Below, in pieces: positions 48,434 to 59,690 of a DNA stretch of 64,000 bases. This DNA comes from Trichosphaerium sp. ATCC 40318 (lineage: Eukaryota > Discosea > Flabellinia > Trichosidae), in assembly GCA_038496445.1 (NCBI GenBank), contig JALMLS010000204.1, forward strand, positions 310,001 to 374,000. Reading direction: 5' to 3'. The position numbers were made by a program, and so were the translations under genes. Within the stretch, counting starts at the first letter, position 1; each line of letters begins with the position of its first letter. The notes under the pieces were generated by a model. The model saw only the letters and a program-made list of their open reading frames with translations. It searched no databases and was not told the origin of the DNA.

Positions 48434-49651
48434 TCTCATTCGAAGAATAAAAAGATAGACAGCAAACTTGGTCGTTTGAGTTTACTGGATATTCCATGTG
48501 AACTTCAAACTTATATTTGTACTTTCAACATAGAAGCATTCACAAAATTCCACAGCCTATCGAAGAGAGCTGCAATTAATACACATTTTGATGAAACACT
48601 ACAAAGGAAAGGATTATGGATACAATGGTATAAAAGTGGCAAAGTAAAGTGTTATATACACATAGGGAGTGGGGTGTCTAAAGAATGGTATGAGAGTGGA
48701 CAATTGAGGTTCAAGAGCATGTGGGTTGACAACAAACAAAATGGTGAGAGTAAGGAATGGTATGAGAACGGGCAACTAAAAGGAAAGCATGTATGGGTTG
48801 ATGATAATCGGCATGGCGAAAGTAAGGTGTGGTATGAGGGCGGACAACTAAAAGGACAGTATACGTTTGTTGCTGGTAAACTGTGTGGTGAGAATAAGGG
48901 ATGGTATGAGAGTGGTCAACTAAAGGAACAGTATATGTTTGTTGATGATTTTCTAAATGGTGAGAGTAACGAATGGTATGAGAATGGACAACTTCGTACA
49001 CAAACCATGTGGGTTAATAATAAAGAGCACGGTGAAAGCAAATCATGGTATAAGAGTGGGCAACTAAAGGATCATCAGACATTTGTAGATGGTGAGCTGA
49101 ATGGTGAGTGTAAAGGATGGTATGAGAATGGGCAGCTTCAGGGTCAATTGACGTGGGTTGATGGTAAAGCACATGGTGAATGTAAAGCATGGTATGAGAG
49201 CGGACAACTAAAGGAATATAAGACATTTGTAGATGATAAACAGAATGGTGAGTGTAAAGAATGGTATGAGAACGGACAGCTGCAAGGACAGCATATATGG
49301 GTTGATGATAATAGGCATGGCGAAAGTAAGGTGTGGTATGAGGACGGACAAGTTAAGGAACATTACATGTTTGTTGATGATAAACAGCATGGTGAGTGTA
49401 AAACATGGTATGAGAGCGGACAACTAAAGGAACAGTGCATGTGGGTTGATGGTAAACCGCATGGTGAAAGTAAAGAATGGCATGCTAATGGGACGCTTGA
49501 GGGACAAGGCATGTGGGTTGATGGTAAACCGCATGGTGAAATTAAGAGATGGTATGAGAATGGGCAACTCGCTGAACTAAGTACATTTATTGATGGGAAA
49601 CCGAACAATGAAACCAAGGAATGGTATGAGAACGGACAAATAAAACAATAA
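48434..49651 (+). CDS. F-box-like protein with about 13 MORN/YwqK-like 24-residue repeats
   Basis: A single long exon opens after a splice-acceptor-like sequence (ttcttgtag, ending 48433) with SHSKNKKIDSKLG, then an F-box-like stretch (LSLLDIPCELQTYICTF, FTKFHSLSKRAAINTHF). From about 48670 to 49640, 13-14 tandem repeats of 24 residues follow, of the form K-x-WYE-x-GQL-x-(6)-WVDxxxHGES (for example KEWYENGQLKGKHVWVDDNR). These belong to the MORN-variant/YwqK class, common in bacteria and in giant viruses such as marseilleviruses. No ATG lies at the exon start; an ATG at 48066 followed at once by a GTACGT donor would join in phase (M|SHSKNKK) but needs a 365-nt intron. Function is unknown; SCF adaptor is plausible. 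The closest relative in the window is the gene at 59.7-61 kb. Confidence 0.8.
   Translation, partial: SHSKNKKIDSKLGRLSLLDIPCELQTYICTFNIEAFTKFHSLSKRAAINTHFDETLQRKGLWIQWYKSGKVKCYIHIGSGVSKEWYESGQLRFKSMWVDNKQNGESKEWYENGQLKGKHVWVDDNRHGESKVWYEGGQLKGQYTFVAGKLCGENKGWYESGQLKEQYMFVDDFLNGESNEWYENGQLRTQTMWVNNKEHGESKSWYKSGQLKDHQTFVDGELNGECKGWYENGQLQGQLTWVDGKAHGECKAWYESGQLKEYKTFVDDKQNGECKEWYENGQLQGQHIWVDDNRHGESKVWYEDGQVKEHYMFVDDKQHGECKTWYESGQLKEQCMWVDGKPHGESKEWHANGTLEGQGMWVDGKPHGEIKRWYENGQLAELSTFIDGKPNNETKEWYENGQIKQ
48670..49640 (+). repeat. Tandem 72-bp coding repeats (MORN/YwqK-like)
   Basis: About 13.5 units of 72 bp, each encoding one 24-residue repeat. The best-conserved core is GAATGGTATGAGAA(T/C)GG followed by a GTTGATG segment. 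Units differ enough to suggest old duplication, but pairs (for example units with GTTGATGATAATAGGCATGG at two places) point to some recent exchange. The repeat makes the opposite strand open too, giving spurious frames. Confidence 0.9.
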
Positions 49652-49718
49652 AATTGGAATCCGATTCTACTCAGCTGAATAAAACGTTTTATTATTATGT
49701 ACAATAACGTTGTCACAG

Positions 49719-51568
49719 TCACAGTTTGTTAACATGAAATAAAGGTTCATACTTATACTTTTGAATAGTTGCAAACTCTAATTCAACTGAGTTTGGTTTG
49801 TCTGTTTCTGTCCAATTGAACTGTTGAACAAGTGATGGAATTGCCTTGTACAACAAAGTGATTGCTATACGTTCTCCAGGACATCTCCTAACACCTTGTC
49901 CAAATGGATTGATTTTTGTTTGCTGTGGCTTCTCCCATCTGGATGGATTAAACTTTGATGGTTCGTCCCAAGTATCATTGTAACATTCAGATTGATGCAT
50001 CAAATAAACGATTGACTAGTAAAAAAAGGTGAGTATGAAGAAATTGTTTAAAAAAGGAATCACGTGATAGGTGACAGTACTTACGTTTTTAGGTACATTG
50101 TATCCGCCTATTGTAACACTTTCTCTCGCTTTGTGAGGTACTTGAAGAGGTGCTATAGGTTTGATTCTGAAGACTTCTTGTACAAAGTTCTTTAGGTAAC
50201 TGATTGCTTGAAGCTCCTAGTGTCGTGTTAGTCTTTTGTTTTTTGATGAAGTTTCAATTACCTTAACAGACATTGATGATATATCTTTATCCCCTATCGC
50301 TTCTCTGAGCTTAACTTGAATATCAGGATGTTTGGAAAGCATTGTAAATGCGCTATGAGCAAAGTGTCAGAGCTTGAAATTTTAGCTATTTTTTCACTAC
50401 ATACGTTTGCAAACCATGTGCTGTTGTATCGAAACCAGCCGCTACCATTTCGTTGAGAAACGCAATAAGCTCTCCATCAGTTTTTTCAGGCATAGAAGTC
50501 AAGATTATATCAAGCCAATGTCTTGTTTCTTCTGGATCATAAGTGTCACGTGCGTTTTTAACAATATCCCCAAAAATCTGATTTCGCTGTTCCAAAAGAG
50601 ATGAAAACTCTGCAACCTTGAGGTTGATGTTAGTTTACGGTTATGGTGTCAAAGCAAACGTACTCTTTTTGTTTCCAATACGGAGCACATTGGAAAGATA
50701 TCTTGCAAGAAAGGAACAAGAGCGCCTTCCATCACTGCTTTTGATACTTTGAATAGGTCTGATAGCTCATTGTTGTCCTTTTTATACGCTCTTATACCGA
50801 ACAATAGAGTTGTTATCATATTGAAAGTCATCGCATATGACACTTCACTTCCGGTTACAACTTCACCATCTTTGGATCTTTGTGTAAAAGCAGTGATAGC
50901 TGCATTTATCTCGTTGTCGATTATTTTATTTATTTTCTATTGAAAAAAAAAGTAAGAAGTTTGGTGTCACAATTTGTATTGGTTACCTTCATTCCTTTTC
51001 CAGAAGCTAAATCGTTCTTGAAAATGTATCTGTAACCCTTATGGTAATCGTTATGGTCAGAGGTAACACACCCTATTCATGCGTTAGCGGTAAAAAGAGA
51101 GATTCTTTCAAACTTGCCTCCTCTTGGGTCTGTACTGTAGATTGTTCTTAGAGCGTGAAAGTCATTCAATGGTCTATCTGATAATACGTTTCTGTGTTTT
51201 ACTACTGCTTCTTTTATGAGAGAAGCATCTGATATAAAAACAAACTAGAGACACATGTGAGAAAAGCAGCGAACTCTTTTGATTTTTTTTTTAAGCGTAC
51301 TGTTTTAGAGCCAAAGTCCATACTGAAGATACCTCCGAGTTTGTTTGCGTAGTAAACTGCTGTACTAAAAGAAATGTTAGCTAGTCCTATAGCGGATTAC
51401 CAGTACGTACTTGACCATTTCCTTTGGATTTGTCCAGAGGTGAAGGTGACCAATAATTGGAACACTGAGTGGACTTGGAGGAAGACGCTTGCGAGATCTG
51501 TTCCAGTTTTTATAAAAAGTGGTTGCTACCACTAATGCTGCCAATGTAATTGCTATCAATAGAATCAT
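49719..51568 (-). CDS. Cytochrome P450 monooxygenase, membrane-anchored
   Basis: The ATG at 51568 gives an N-terminal anchor (MILLIAITLAALVVATTFY) and the Pro-rich hinge RKRLPPSPLSVPIIGHLH. Later exons contain the I-helix ELIAFLNEMVAAGFDTTAHG (AGxDTT), the ExxR helix (FVQEVFRIKPIAPLQVPHKA) and the heme loop INPFGQGVRRCPGERIA with its Cys ligand, just before the end at 49719. The order and about 500-residue length are normal for a microsomal P450, and the motifs resemble CYP508/CYP2-like clans. Substrate unknown; expected in the ER with a reductase partner. About ten introns, several containing CACGTG. The 3' end faces the MORN-like gene 67 bp away. Confidence 0.93.
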
Positions 51569-52325
51569 TTGTTGTTACTTTAAGAATTTCTGTTGTGGTT
51601 GTTGCTTGGTTGTGTTTCTGATTTTGATTATTATTAACAACCCACGTGAACGTGGAAACGTCAACATTCAAATCTTGTTCAGTGAAAATAACTCATTCAT
51701 GAAAGTTAAGCCAACGCTTCATTTTCACGTGAACGATACTTCTCTTCATTTACTGAAAATTCATCGTCTTGGCTATAAACAAACAACGCTTTGCTCCCAA
51801 GAACTGTTTCGGTTTTCATTTGGTAAATCTGTATGATGCTATCCAAGAAACAACTTTATCCCGAAGTGACGTTTCTTGACGAGTCCGTTCGGTATAACAT
51901 ACTTTCGATTCCACGTCCTTGATACCGTGGTCTGTGTTTAGGGATAAAAACTTGCTGAGAAGCCAACGTCGCAATCTAACCACGAAAGAGTACTTTACCA
52001 TCGATATGTATCTTGGAACGTGAAACGAGCGATACGGACTCGGAACCCGCTCATCAACCGCCATGCGGATTCACAAATACGCACATGATGTAGTTAACGT
52101 CAGTCAACTTGTCCAAAGCAGATTGGATTCATTTCTGGATTTAGTGCATTCACGATAATTTAACAAGAAGCTGATGTAACATTAACTCATCAACACGGTC
52201 GCCAAGAAATAAGTGAGAACCGCACTATCTGAGTTTCCTGGGCTGATTTAATTTATCTTCCTCACTTGAATTCTATCAAAGTTTTAAGAAGCTTAACTTC
52301 TCTTATGAACAATCTAAAATTTATT
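51569..52325. other. Intergenic region with CACGTG palindromes
   Basis: The region lies between the P450 start and the 3' end of the MADS gene. It has two CACGTG sites (about 51643 and 51726) in the probable P450 promoter. Open frames at 51519-51836 (+) and 51816-52064 (-) have no support. Confidence 0.45.
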
Positions 52326-54320
52326 TTACAATTTTTCTTCGCTTGACTTCTCTTCATTATCATCAGAGTCATCGTCTTCCTGAGCTTGAGTTGCTACAGC
52401 AACAGATGCTTGTTGTGGTACAGCAGTATAATACATACCAGCACTAGCAGCCTGTGGAGACAACGCAGAACCAGGCATACAGAAGAAGCTAGGAGAAGTA
52501 TACGGTGGTACCCCAACACCTGGGTAATAAGGCGAAGCCATAGGGTACGGTGATACGATATAAGAAAAGTCTACTGGTGTTTGTATTAGCCCTTCACTTG
52601 GTGTATTCAATGATAGAAACCCAGGAAATGTCCCTGTAGTTGGTGTTTTAGGTATAGAAACTGTAAGATTTCTGAATCTTTTCGCTGGTCTTGGATCATC
52701 AGGTGGATCACGTTCTCTGTTAATTTGAGGTGTAGTGGTAGTTGAAACATTAGGCATAGCGAATAAAGGACGAACTTGATCTGAGAGAGAGATGATTAAC
52801 ATAAGACGTAAAAAGAGGGCTGGAAAAAAATGACTGGTTATTGGACGTACTGTTGTTTACTATTTGTGGTTGTGTTGGTGTTTCCTTCTTACGTTGTGTA
52901 CGAGTACGCCGTTGTGTAGTTGTAGGTGGCTGTCCGTGAGGAGATTCTGTTTGTGATGGAGAGTCCGCTACAACTGTGTTTGATCCAGGTGTGTTGTATT
53001 GTGGGTCTACAGAAGGCGGCGTTGAAGCGCTTTGTTGTTGTTGTGCTTGTTGCATCTGCTGCATTTGTTGCATTTGCTGCATCTGATGCATTTGTGCTTG
53101 TAAATGTTGATTCTGAACTGCTGCTTGCCAAAAAGCGTATTGTTGAGGATGAATAGCTTGTTGGAATGCCACAGCCGGCTGAACTGGAGTACCTGGTGCT
53201 TGAGCTTTACAACAAAGGTCAGATTGTAATAAGGCAAATCTCACGTCTATAGATTTGATCAAAAATGTACGTACTGACTACTGGGATATGGGCCATTGGA
53301 GGCACAATTTGTGGTGTTACAAAGTTTTGATGTGGTCGTATTTCTGTTGCTGTAGGAGAAGATGTTTTTGATTGAACTGCTGGATTTTGTTCTGTTGATT
53401 TTGGAGACTGTGTAGTTTGAGGCGTATTGTTTGGTTGTTGTTGGACTTGTTGCGCTTGTTGAACTTGTTGAGTTCGTTGGGCTTGTTGTGATTGAGCTTG
53501 CTGTGCCTGGTGAGCCTGATGAACTTGTTGGGCTTGCATTTGAAGAACTTGTTGTTGATATAATTGTTGAACTTGTTGTTGATAAGGATTCGCGTAAGCA
53601 AGATTTACTGTTTGTACTGGGAACAATGATGTGTTTGGTACAACTGTACGATAGACAACAGGTTGTACTGTATGATTAACAGGTAGCTGAAACAAAAAAA
53701 AATTATTGACGTGAATACATAGCAAAGTAAAAGAGAAGACAACAAACAAAAAGGAGGTGAGAAAAAACGTTGGATTTTCCATTTTGTCGTTTCGGTTTTG
53801 TGGAGTTTTTTTTTTTTTTTCGCCGTACTGTTTTTTCACCGTCTTGTGCTTTGTTTGGTTCTCCTGGAGCGAATAATTTTGTATACTAACAGAAAAAACG
53901 TTATTGTTTTAGGCGAAGGAGGTATAGCTCGTATGGGCTTTGTCTGTGCGTACTGAATTGTTAGTTAGCGGTTTGCTTGGTGTATTTTTGACTTTATCTA
54001 CATAATTTGAAGCGTTCTAATTTATTGTTAACGCTCACTGCTCCTTATGCGTTTTGATGGTACCTTCAATAGGTCATTGTGAGAATTGTAAACGTGCCAA
54101 TTTTCTTGACCTAGTTCGTCCGTTTCATACACTACTACGCCCACCGGACAGTCACACAATATAGATAACTCCATCGCTTTTTTCATAACACCATTTTTGC
54201 GCTTATGAAACGTATTCTGGTGTGACTGAGTTATTTACACGGCGTATCTACGATATTTGTACGCACCTGTCGTTTCTTTTCATTTTGTATTTTCTTTATT
54301 TCGATCTTCTTCCTACCCAT
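52326..54320 (-). CDS. MEF2-type MADS-box transcription factor with Gln-rich tail
   Basis: The ATG at 54320 gives MGRKKIEIKKIQNEKKRQ; a short intron joins it to NTFHKRKNGVMKKAMELSIL and CDCPVGVVVYETDELG. MGRKKI, KRKxGxMKKAxELSxLCDC are diagnostic of MADS boxes, and the start at residue 1 with GRKKI fits the MEF2/type II group. After two small exons a Gln-rich region (QQQVQQLYQQQVLQMQAQQ) spans 53390-53600, with a second Gln/Met tract (about 53035-53100). The C-terminal exon is Pro/Thr/Ser-rich (RPAKRFRNLTVSIPKTPTTG) and ends in an acidic tail (EDDDSDDNEEKSSEEKL). DNA-binding dimer of CArG-type sites; Gln-rich parts are probably activation domains. About six exons. Confidence 0.9.
53036..53600 (-). 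repeat. Gln-rich coding low-complexity repeats
   Basis: Two CAA/CAG-rich tracts in the MADS gene. One (53036-53105) consists of tandem trinucleotide-like units coding Met-Gln-Gln; the other (53395-53600) codes mixed Gln/Ala/Val runs. They open spurious frames in other phases on both strands. Confidence 0.85.
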
Positions 54321-54607
54321 TGTGTACGGTTGATTTTATCTGTTATTCTTAAATGCGTTCTAATCGTATTGTATTTTCAGAAATAATACCCAAAATCTGC
54401 TGTTGTACGCGACTTGCACAATGAGGTAGTATTTGTGCTTAAACGAACCTTGTGCGTTTTAGTTCCTGTGAGGAGTTGGTCAAAAAATGTAGACGTTAGA
54501 ACTTTTTCAGTTACTTAAAACAACACACGTGGTTCTACAAGGTTCTTTAATTGTATCAAAACAGACGTGGTAAGTTTACAAGTTTATAGTACATCATTCT
54601 AGTTCAT

Positions 54608-56108
54608 TTACAGCTCGTGATCGAATTTTTTTATAAATTTGATTGCTTTTAGTTTAGCAGCTTCTGAAATAGCAGGCGTATTCGCTATATTGATGCATTG
54701 AATTTTTTTACAGTTTTCTAACGATTATAAGCTGAAAATAGGTCGAAATCAAAAGAATCGTACCAAGAATAGCGTTAAACGACAAATCTGTAGCGTAAAT
54801 CAAGCCTTGAAGACCTAAATTTACCAAATCAGGACACTTCATCGCCAGTGCCATTAAGCTTGGATCTCGCAAGTCGTAGCATCCTACTTCGTATAAGCAC
54901 AACGGAATCAATACAACAGTAATCAGTACCACTAAGACGAAGAGTTTTGAGCTTATTCATGTGCTTTGCAATGAGAAACAACGCCCCATTATCCATCAAC
55001 ACACAATTTTGTAGGCTTAGCCATTCCATATTTATACATTTTTCTGCAAGCGTACTAACACCTCTAGGACCCATAGCTCTGTTCATTTGAAGATTAAGAT
55101 ACTTTAACGTAGGTCCTACAGTGTTGCCAATAATAGTCAAAGCTTCATCTAAGACATAGCATTAGATAAATATGAACTCTTATTGAAATGTCAAAAGTAC
55201 CATCTAGCGTATAACAAAAATCAATTTTGATGCTCTCTAACTGCGTTTGTGGTTTAAGTATCATCTCTAGTTGTGTATTACGCATCTGAGCATTCCTTCC
55301 AACATCCAATGACTTTAATTTAGTGAAACGCATACCAATAAGACCACTCAAGAAGTCCATTTGTTGGCATTCTAAAAATATTAATATAAGATTTACTACA
55401 TCATTTACACTGTACGTACGTGTCTTACGGATACTGAGAACCTCTAAATCAGGATGTAATTTGTTGAAAATGCTTAACAGAACTTCTGGCGTGACATGTG
55501 TCAAAAAATGTGACCACCTAAGCAATACCAAGGTTAGAAAAAAGTACATGTTTTGAAAAAACAATACCCAAAGTCGACTGCTCGGAGATTAGGGAGCTTG
55601 GAGAGTAGATATATAACACCTATAATAACTATTAATCCACGTACAATGTGAAAAACCGGTATAATCACTAACAGAGCGTAGATTGTCATTGTACCTTGAT
55701 GGGTGATTTTGTAACATTCTCGCAAGTTTAATGATGTAATTAACTCTTTACAAGGTAGCGAGTCAGCAAGACGCATCAATCCTTTGTGATGGTGTTAGTT
55801 TCTTTTGAAGTTTGGGTGTCAAAAAGATTCTAAATACAGAAATGTACTGTACCTTCATCACGAAGGCTCGATTTGTGCAAATCGAGCGTTGTTAACCGCA
55901 TATCGGATATTACTGTTATCATCCCATCAGTTAATTTTTGTGCGGAACACAGCTTTGCAAATAGTCTCATGCGCACGTTGGCGGTCAAAGCATTCCATTT
56001 TGAGTACTACACAATCGTTAAAAAAACAAAACGAGTCGAAAACGCGTACGTTATCAAAGGTGTGACTCTCTCGTAGAATACACGAGTAGCATATATCCTG
56101 CAGAGACG
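54608..56108 (-). CDS. Leucine-rich-repeat protein of FBXL type (5' end unresolved)
   Basis: Exons joined from about 56108 down to the stop at 54608 read RESHTFDN, KWNALTANVRMRLFAKLC, then LRRs: MRLTTLDLHKSSLRDEGLMR, ELITSLNLRECYKITHQGT, LPNLRAVDFGYC, HPDLEVLSIRKTRT, FTKLKSLDVGRNAQMRNTQL, KYLNLQMNRAMGPRGVSTLA, MEWLSLQNCVLMDNGALFLI, KLKTLRLS, CPDLVNLGLQGLIY, ending FIKKFDHEL. Repeat form (LxxLxLxxCxxITDxGL) is the Cys-containing class of FBXL proteins and RNA1-like proteins. An F-box is not secure because the first exon is unsettled; a candidate start (MIGIIKDIKKL) near 56262 does not join in phase. Likely ubiquitin ligase adaptor or scaffold. Many introns of 40-60 nt. Confidence 0.75.
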
Positions 56109-56638
56109 CTAATTTGTTTTTTCCTCCTTTACCAATCTATTCACGTTAACGAGTTGCCAATACACTTTCATACGTACTGCATAGTGTGTCGCATGAGTTT
56201 CGATGCACCAATATTCTTTTGCTTTAACATCATGTCGTAGTTTCTTAATATCCTTAATAATACCGATCATAGTTAGAGTTGTTGCGTGTTTGAAAGTCAA
56301 GGTGTAATACGGCAATGTTGGTAAATTTGAGGCGAATTTAGACGAAAAAGTTGTGAAACAATTTTGACGGAGCAACAACTTTTTTTCAGCTGGTTCAATG
56401 AAGACATACTCGTGGTTGCTTGAAACGTTTAATAGCGCTTGTACACACTATGAAAAGTACATGGAAACTAAACACCATTACTATTTAACGCAATATTACG
56501 GTGTAAGAAAATGAGCGGAAAAAAAAAAAGTCAAAGGTCAATTCGTGGTTTTGTTCGGTTTGGTTCGCAACGTATTTAAGGATTGTGGTTTCTTGAAGTA
56601 CTATAACTTTATAATTATTTGGCGAGAGATATGAAGAA
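56109..56638. other. Region between divergent LRR and kinase genes
   Basis: It must contain the promoters of both genes and probably the unplaced first exon of the LRR gene (a minus-strand frame with KDIKKLRHDVKAKEYW at 56180-56270 is a candidate). Nothing else is recognised. Confidence 0.35.
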
Positions 56639-57952
56639 ATGAAGGATTCCGCAAGCACAAAAAAGTTTAAGGTTGGACGTAAGATTGGGCATGGACTCAC
56701 TTGTGAGGTATTCATACTATATAACGCGCGTTATTTTCTTTTTACTAACTCGTAGTTTAATAGGTTTTTGCCGGTCGTTGTAGAGAAACGAAGGAAAGGG
56801 TGGCTATTAAGTATATAAACACAGAGTTTTCGACAAAGTTTCGAAAAGATATCCGTCGTGAGATAAAAGCTCTAGAGCTCATTGGTTCACACCCACACAT
56901 CATAGGATACAAAAGCCAGTTCAAAACCGACCAAGGTACGTGCGGAAAGCTGTTTTCAATCACATTTTCTCCAATTATCCCCCATTTTCTGTAACATTAA
57001 CTTGTCGTACTTTATGACACGATAGTGTGAATTGCACGAACAAAAGTAGCGCATTGAAAATAGAGTTTCACATTTTAATAATTTCGTTTTAGGCAAACCC
57101 GCGCTAGTCTTTGCGCGAGCTCGTAAGACGCTTCGCGATCATTTACGTCAAAATAGCACAATTTCATACAAACGAGTTACCTCAACGGTAAAACAAGTAC
57201 TTCTTGCGCTTGTAGCTATACACAGGGTTGGGTTAGTACACTGCGATGTAAAAATGGGTACGTTGAAAGAGGAAAACGGTTTTTTCGTGCTAACGCGTTT
57301 TTCGTATGATCAGGAAATATTTTCATTGGTTTCGATGGTGTAACCAAGCTAGGCGATTTTGGGTTCGTTAGAACCATAGCCAAAGCTAGCCAAGGTGATT
57401 TACCAACGATTAAAGGGACACCAGAGGTAAACGCCCTTCAAAAGCCTACTTTTTGGCTTTTTTTTGTTAATTCCTACGCTGCCTTCTCGTTTTTCAGTAT
57501 TTGCTATTTATGGAAGAGAGTTTCGTTGATAATTATTAATAACATATGATTAGTACATGGCTCCAGAGCTTTACGTTGGTAATGGCGCATTTAGTGAAAA
57601 GTTTGATATTTGGAGTGTTGGTGTTGTTACGTTCATAATGCTTCTTAAAAGACAACATCATCAGCTTCGTGGCACTGCTATAATGAAGTGGAAGCTTAAG
57701 GCAGTACACAACAAAGGATACCTAGACTTTGAAACGTATAAAAAGGAATTGAGTACAATGGAGATATCTTTCTTGCAAAGGCTTCTTTGCGTTGAGCCAA
57801 ATAAGAGGCCAAGTGCAAAGAGGTGTTTGAGGCTTGATTGGCTACGAGGACCACAATGCAGTGACAGTGACTCCATCAGACGTCACTCTCTTCGAAATAG
57901 CTTTAGAGAGAGGTACAGACAGCGTCGTAATACTCTCACTGATTTTGTGTGA
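56639..57952 (+). CDS. Protein kinase with HCD instead of HRD catalytic motif
   Basis: The ATG at 56639 gives MKDSASTKKFKVGRKIGHG. The glycine loop is GHGLTCEVFAG, VAIKYI has the ATP Lys, and EIKALELIGSHPHIIGY is the C-helix. The catalytic loop is VHCDVKMGNIFIGFDG, then LGDFGFVRT (DFG) and GTPEYMAPELY (APE); the C-lobe has FDIWSVGVVTFIMLL and LLCVEPNKRPSAKRCLRLDW. Catalytic Asp, Asn and DFG are kept, so it should be active, but the HRD Arg is Cys (a non-RD kinase). LVHxDxKxxNIF with non-R is reminiscent of Wee1/Myt1, though the rest is not diagnostic. The tail is Arg/Ser-rich. Four introns; the stop is at 57952. Confidence 0.88.
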
Positions 57953-58122
57953 ACGGTATAGACAGTGTTGTATTATCTCTCACCAATTTGGAGTGAATTT
58001 TTTTAAACAGAATGTAGCATAGTAAAGAAGAAATTTGAAGTGTTTTAGTTTTTTTTTTTGGTTTTTTTTTCTGTCGGACGGAGTGTTAAGTTCGTTTTAG
58101 CTTATATTACGTGTGAGCAACC

Positions 58123-59375
58123 ATGGAGCTACCTGATGAGGTTAAGAGCGGTTAAAGTCTGTTTTTAATTGTGTTTAGACTGTTTTAACAATATTTGGTT
58201 ATACAGACGTTAATGTTCTGTTCTCGTGCATGATGACATGTCGAAGGTGGAGTTCTATTGCTTTAGACGCGAAGGTGGCGATTTTGGTTTACAAAACTGT
58301 TTAACGTTTCAGTAGTTATGGCAAGCGTTGTTTCTACGTGATTTTAGTGCGCAGGCACGAAATGAAGCCAAAGGCAAAGGACCACTAGAGAAATACAAAT
58401 ACGGAGCTGCTGAAATGCCGGTAACCGCTTTCAACGCATTTTATGTACTAACACAACATCTAAGCTTCGCATTTTGAGTTATGCGAAGCTCATACTGCAT
58501 TATGGGAGTGAGTGACAGGTTTTTTTTGGTTTTTTTGATTGTTTTTTGGCAGATTTGCAAGGCAGAAACTCGGAGAAGCATTTCATCGCGTATTGTTATA
58601 GAGGTAAAGACAAAAACAAGTCATAATTTTTTTTTTTCGATTTCAGCATGAAATTACTACTTGGTTTTCTGAACAATTTTTTGACATTAGGTGAACTCCA
58701 AGCCATCAAAAATAATGCTATTATTGATAAATCAAATAAAGCCTATTATGATATTAATACACTTTATTGTTATAAAGGGTGGTCCTATGGTAATAACAAA
58801 ACTAAGAATTTCTTATTTTTTTCTGCAAGTTAGTTAACTACAATTATAGAATGTGATTATGAATACTTTTGGGGTGGTATAGGTACTTGACGAAGGTTGT
58901 ATATCATCTCATTTCTCTTTAGAATATTCTAGGGGGTGTCACATTTACCTTCCATCTGATTTTGACCAAGCACATCCGACTACAGACCACTATAGAGATA
59001 TTGTACGTTTTTTTTTTACTCACCACAAAGTTCTTCCAGTTTCTTGTTTTTAACTGTTACAATTTCAGGAATTAGATCCTCCTATAGAGTATGGGGGAAC
59101 ACCTATCATGTGGGCATGTATTCAGGGTCATTTGAAGGCTGTTAAATTGCTTATTCGACTTTTTCCTGAAGGTTAACTACAACTCTTTGTATTGTTTATT
59201 AACTAGTTTTATAGTGGATCTATCAGTTGGTATTACTCATTTAAACAATGCAACAGCATTGGATATTGCATTAAAGAATAAACACTTCACATTAGCGAAA
59301 TATCTATCAAAAATGCAAAAAAAGCAGATAAAAAAGAGAAAAAAAGAGGAAAAGAAACAAGTTACAGGAAAATAA
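58123..59375 (+). CDS. F-box protein with ankyrin-like repeats
   Basis: The ATG at 58123 gives MELPDE and, after an intron, TVLTIFGYTDVNVLFSCMM followed by TCRRWSSIALDAK and LWQALFLRDFSAQARNEA, a clear F-box. Middle exons read ALYSILLDKSN-like text with uncertain joins (58640-58930). Then DQAHPTTDHYRDI, ELDPPIEYGGTPIMWACIQG, HLKAVKLLIRLFPE and the last exon (NNATALDIALKNKHFTLAKY) form two or more ankyrin repeats. A Lys-rich tail ends at 59375. It should bind Skp1 and recruit a substrate via the ankyrins for SCF-type ubiquitination. F-box-ankyrin pairings are common in Amoebozoa and in poxviruses and giant viruses, usually with the domains in the opposite order in poxviruses. Confidence 0.75.
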
Positions 59376-59690
59376 GAGCAAGTAAAAATAAAGTATTTAT
59401 TTATGTTATCCATGAGCCTCTATTGATAATCTTGATTATGTGTAGTCTCCTCGTCCTATCTGTACTTTCGTTACCGAGCATGTAATTCTTTGTTGAACAA
59501 TAAGACTTAGTTCCTCACAACCGAGTAGGCCTTAAACTGAACTTTATTGATGGGAATGTTACATTCTTTTCACCTCTAATGTTAATATCTTTCTACAAAC
59601 AATTATATGTCAAAAATGCAAATATGCGTAGTGAGATATAGCCTTTACATCTGCTTGATGATTTGCTACGAGTTTATTTGGTGAATCAGT
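59376..59690. other. Intergenic region between convergent genes
   Basis: Flanked by the 3' ends of the F-box-ankyrin (+) and F-box-MORN (-) genes, so probably two 3' UTRs. No gene or repeat is recognised. Confidence 0.4.

Noticed and set aside
48711-49722. Long minus-strand open frames opposite the MORN-like repeats
   Set aside because: They are repetitive Ser/His/Thr-rich mirrors created by the plus-strand codon pattern; the plus strand gives a known repeat family.
52889-53679. Alternate-frame low-complexity frames over the Gln-rich tracts (both strands)
   Set aside because: They arise from CAA/CAG repeats; the MADS gene frame is continuous through them.
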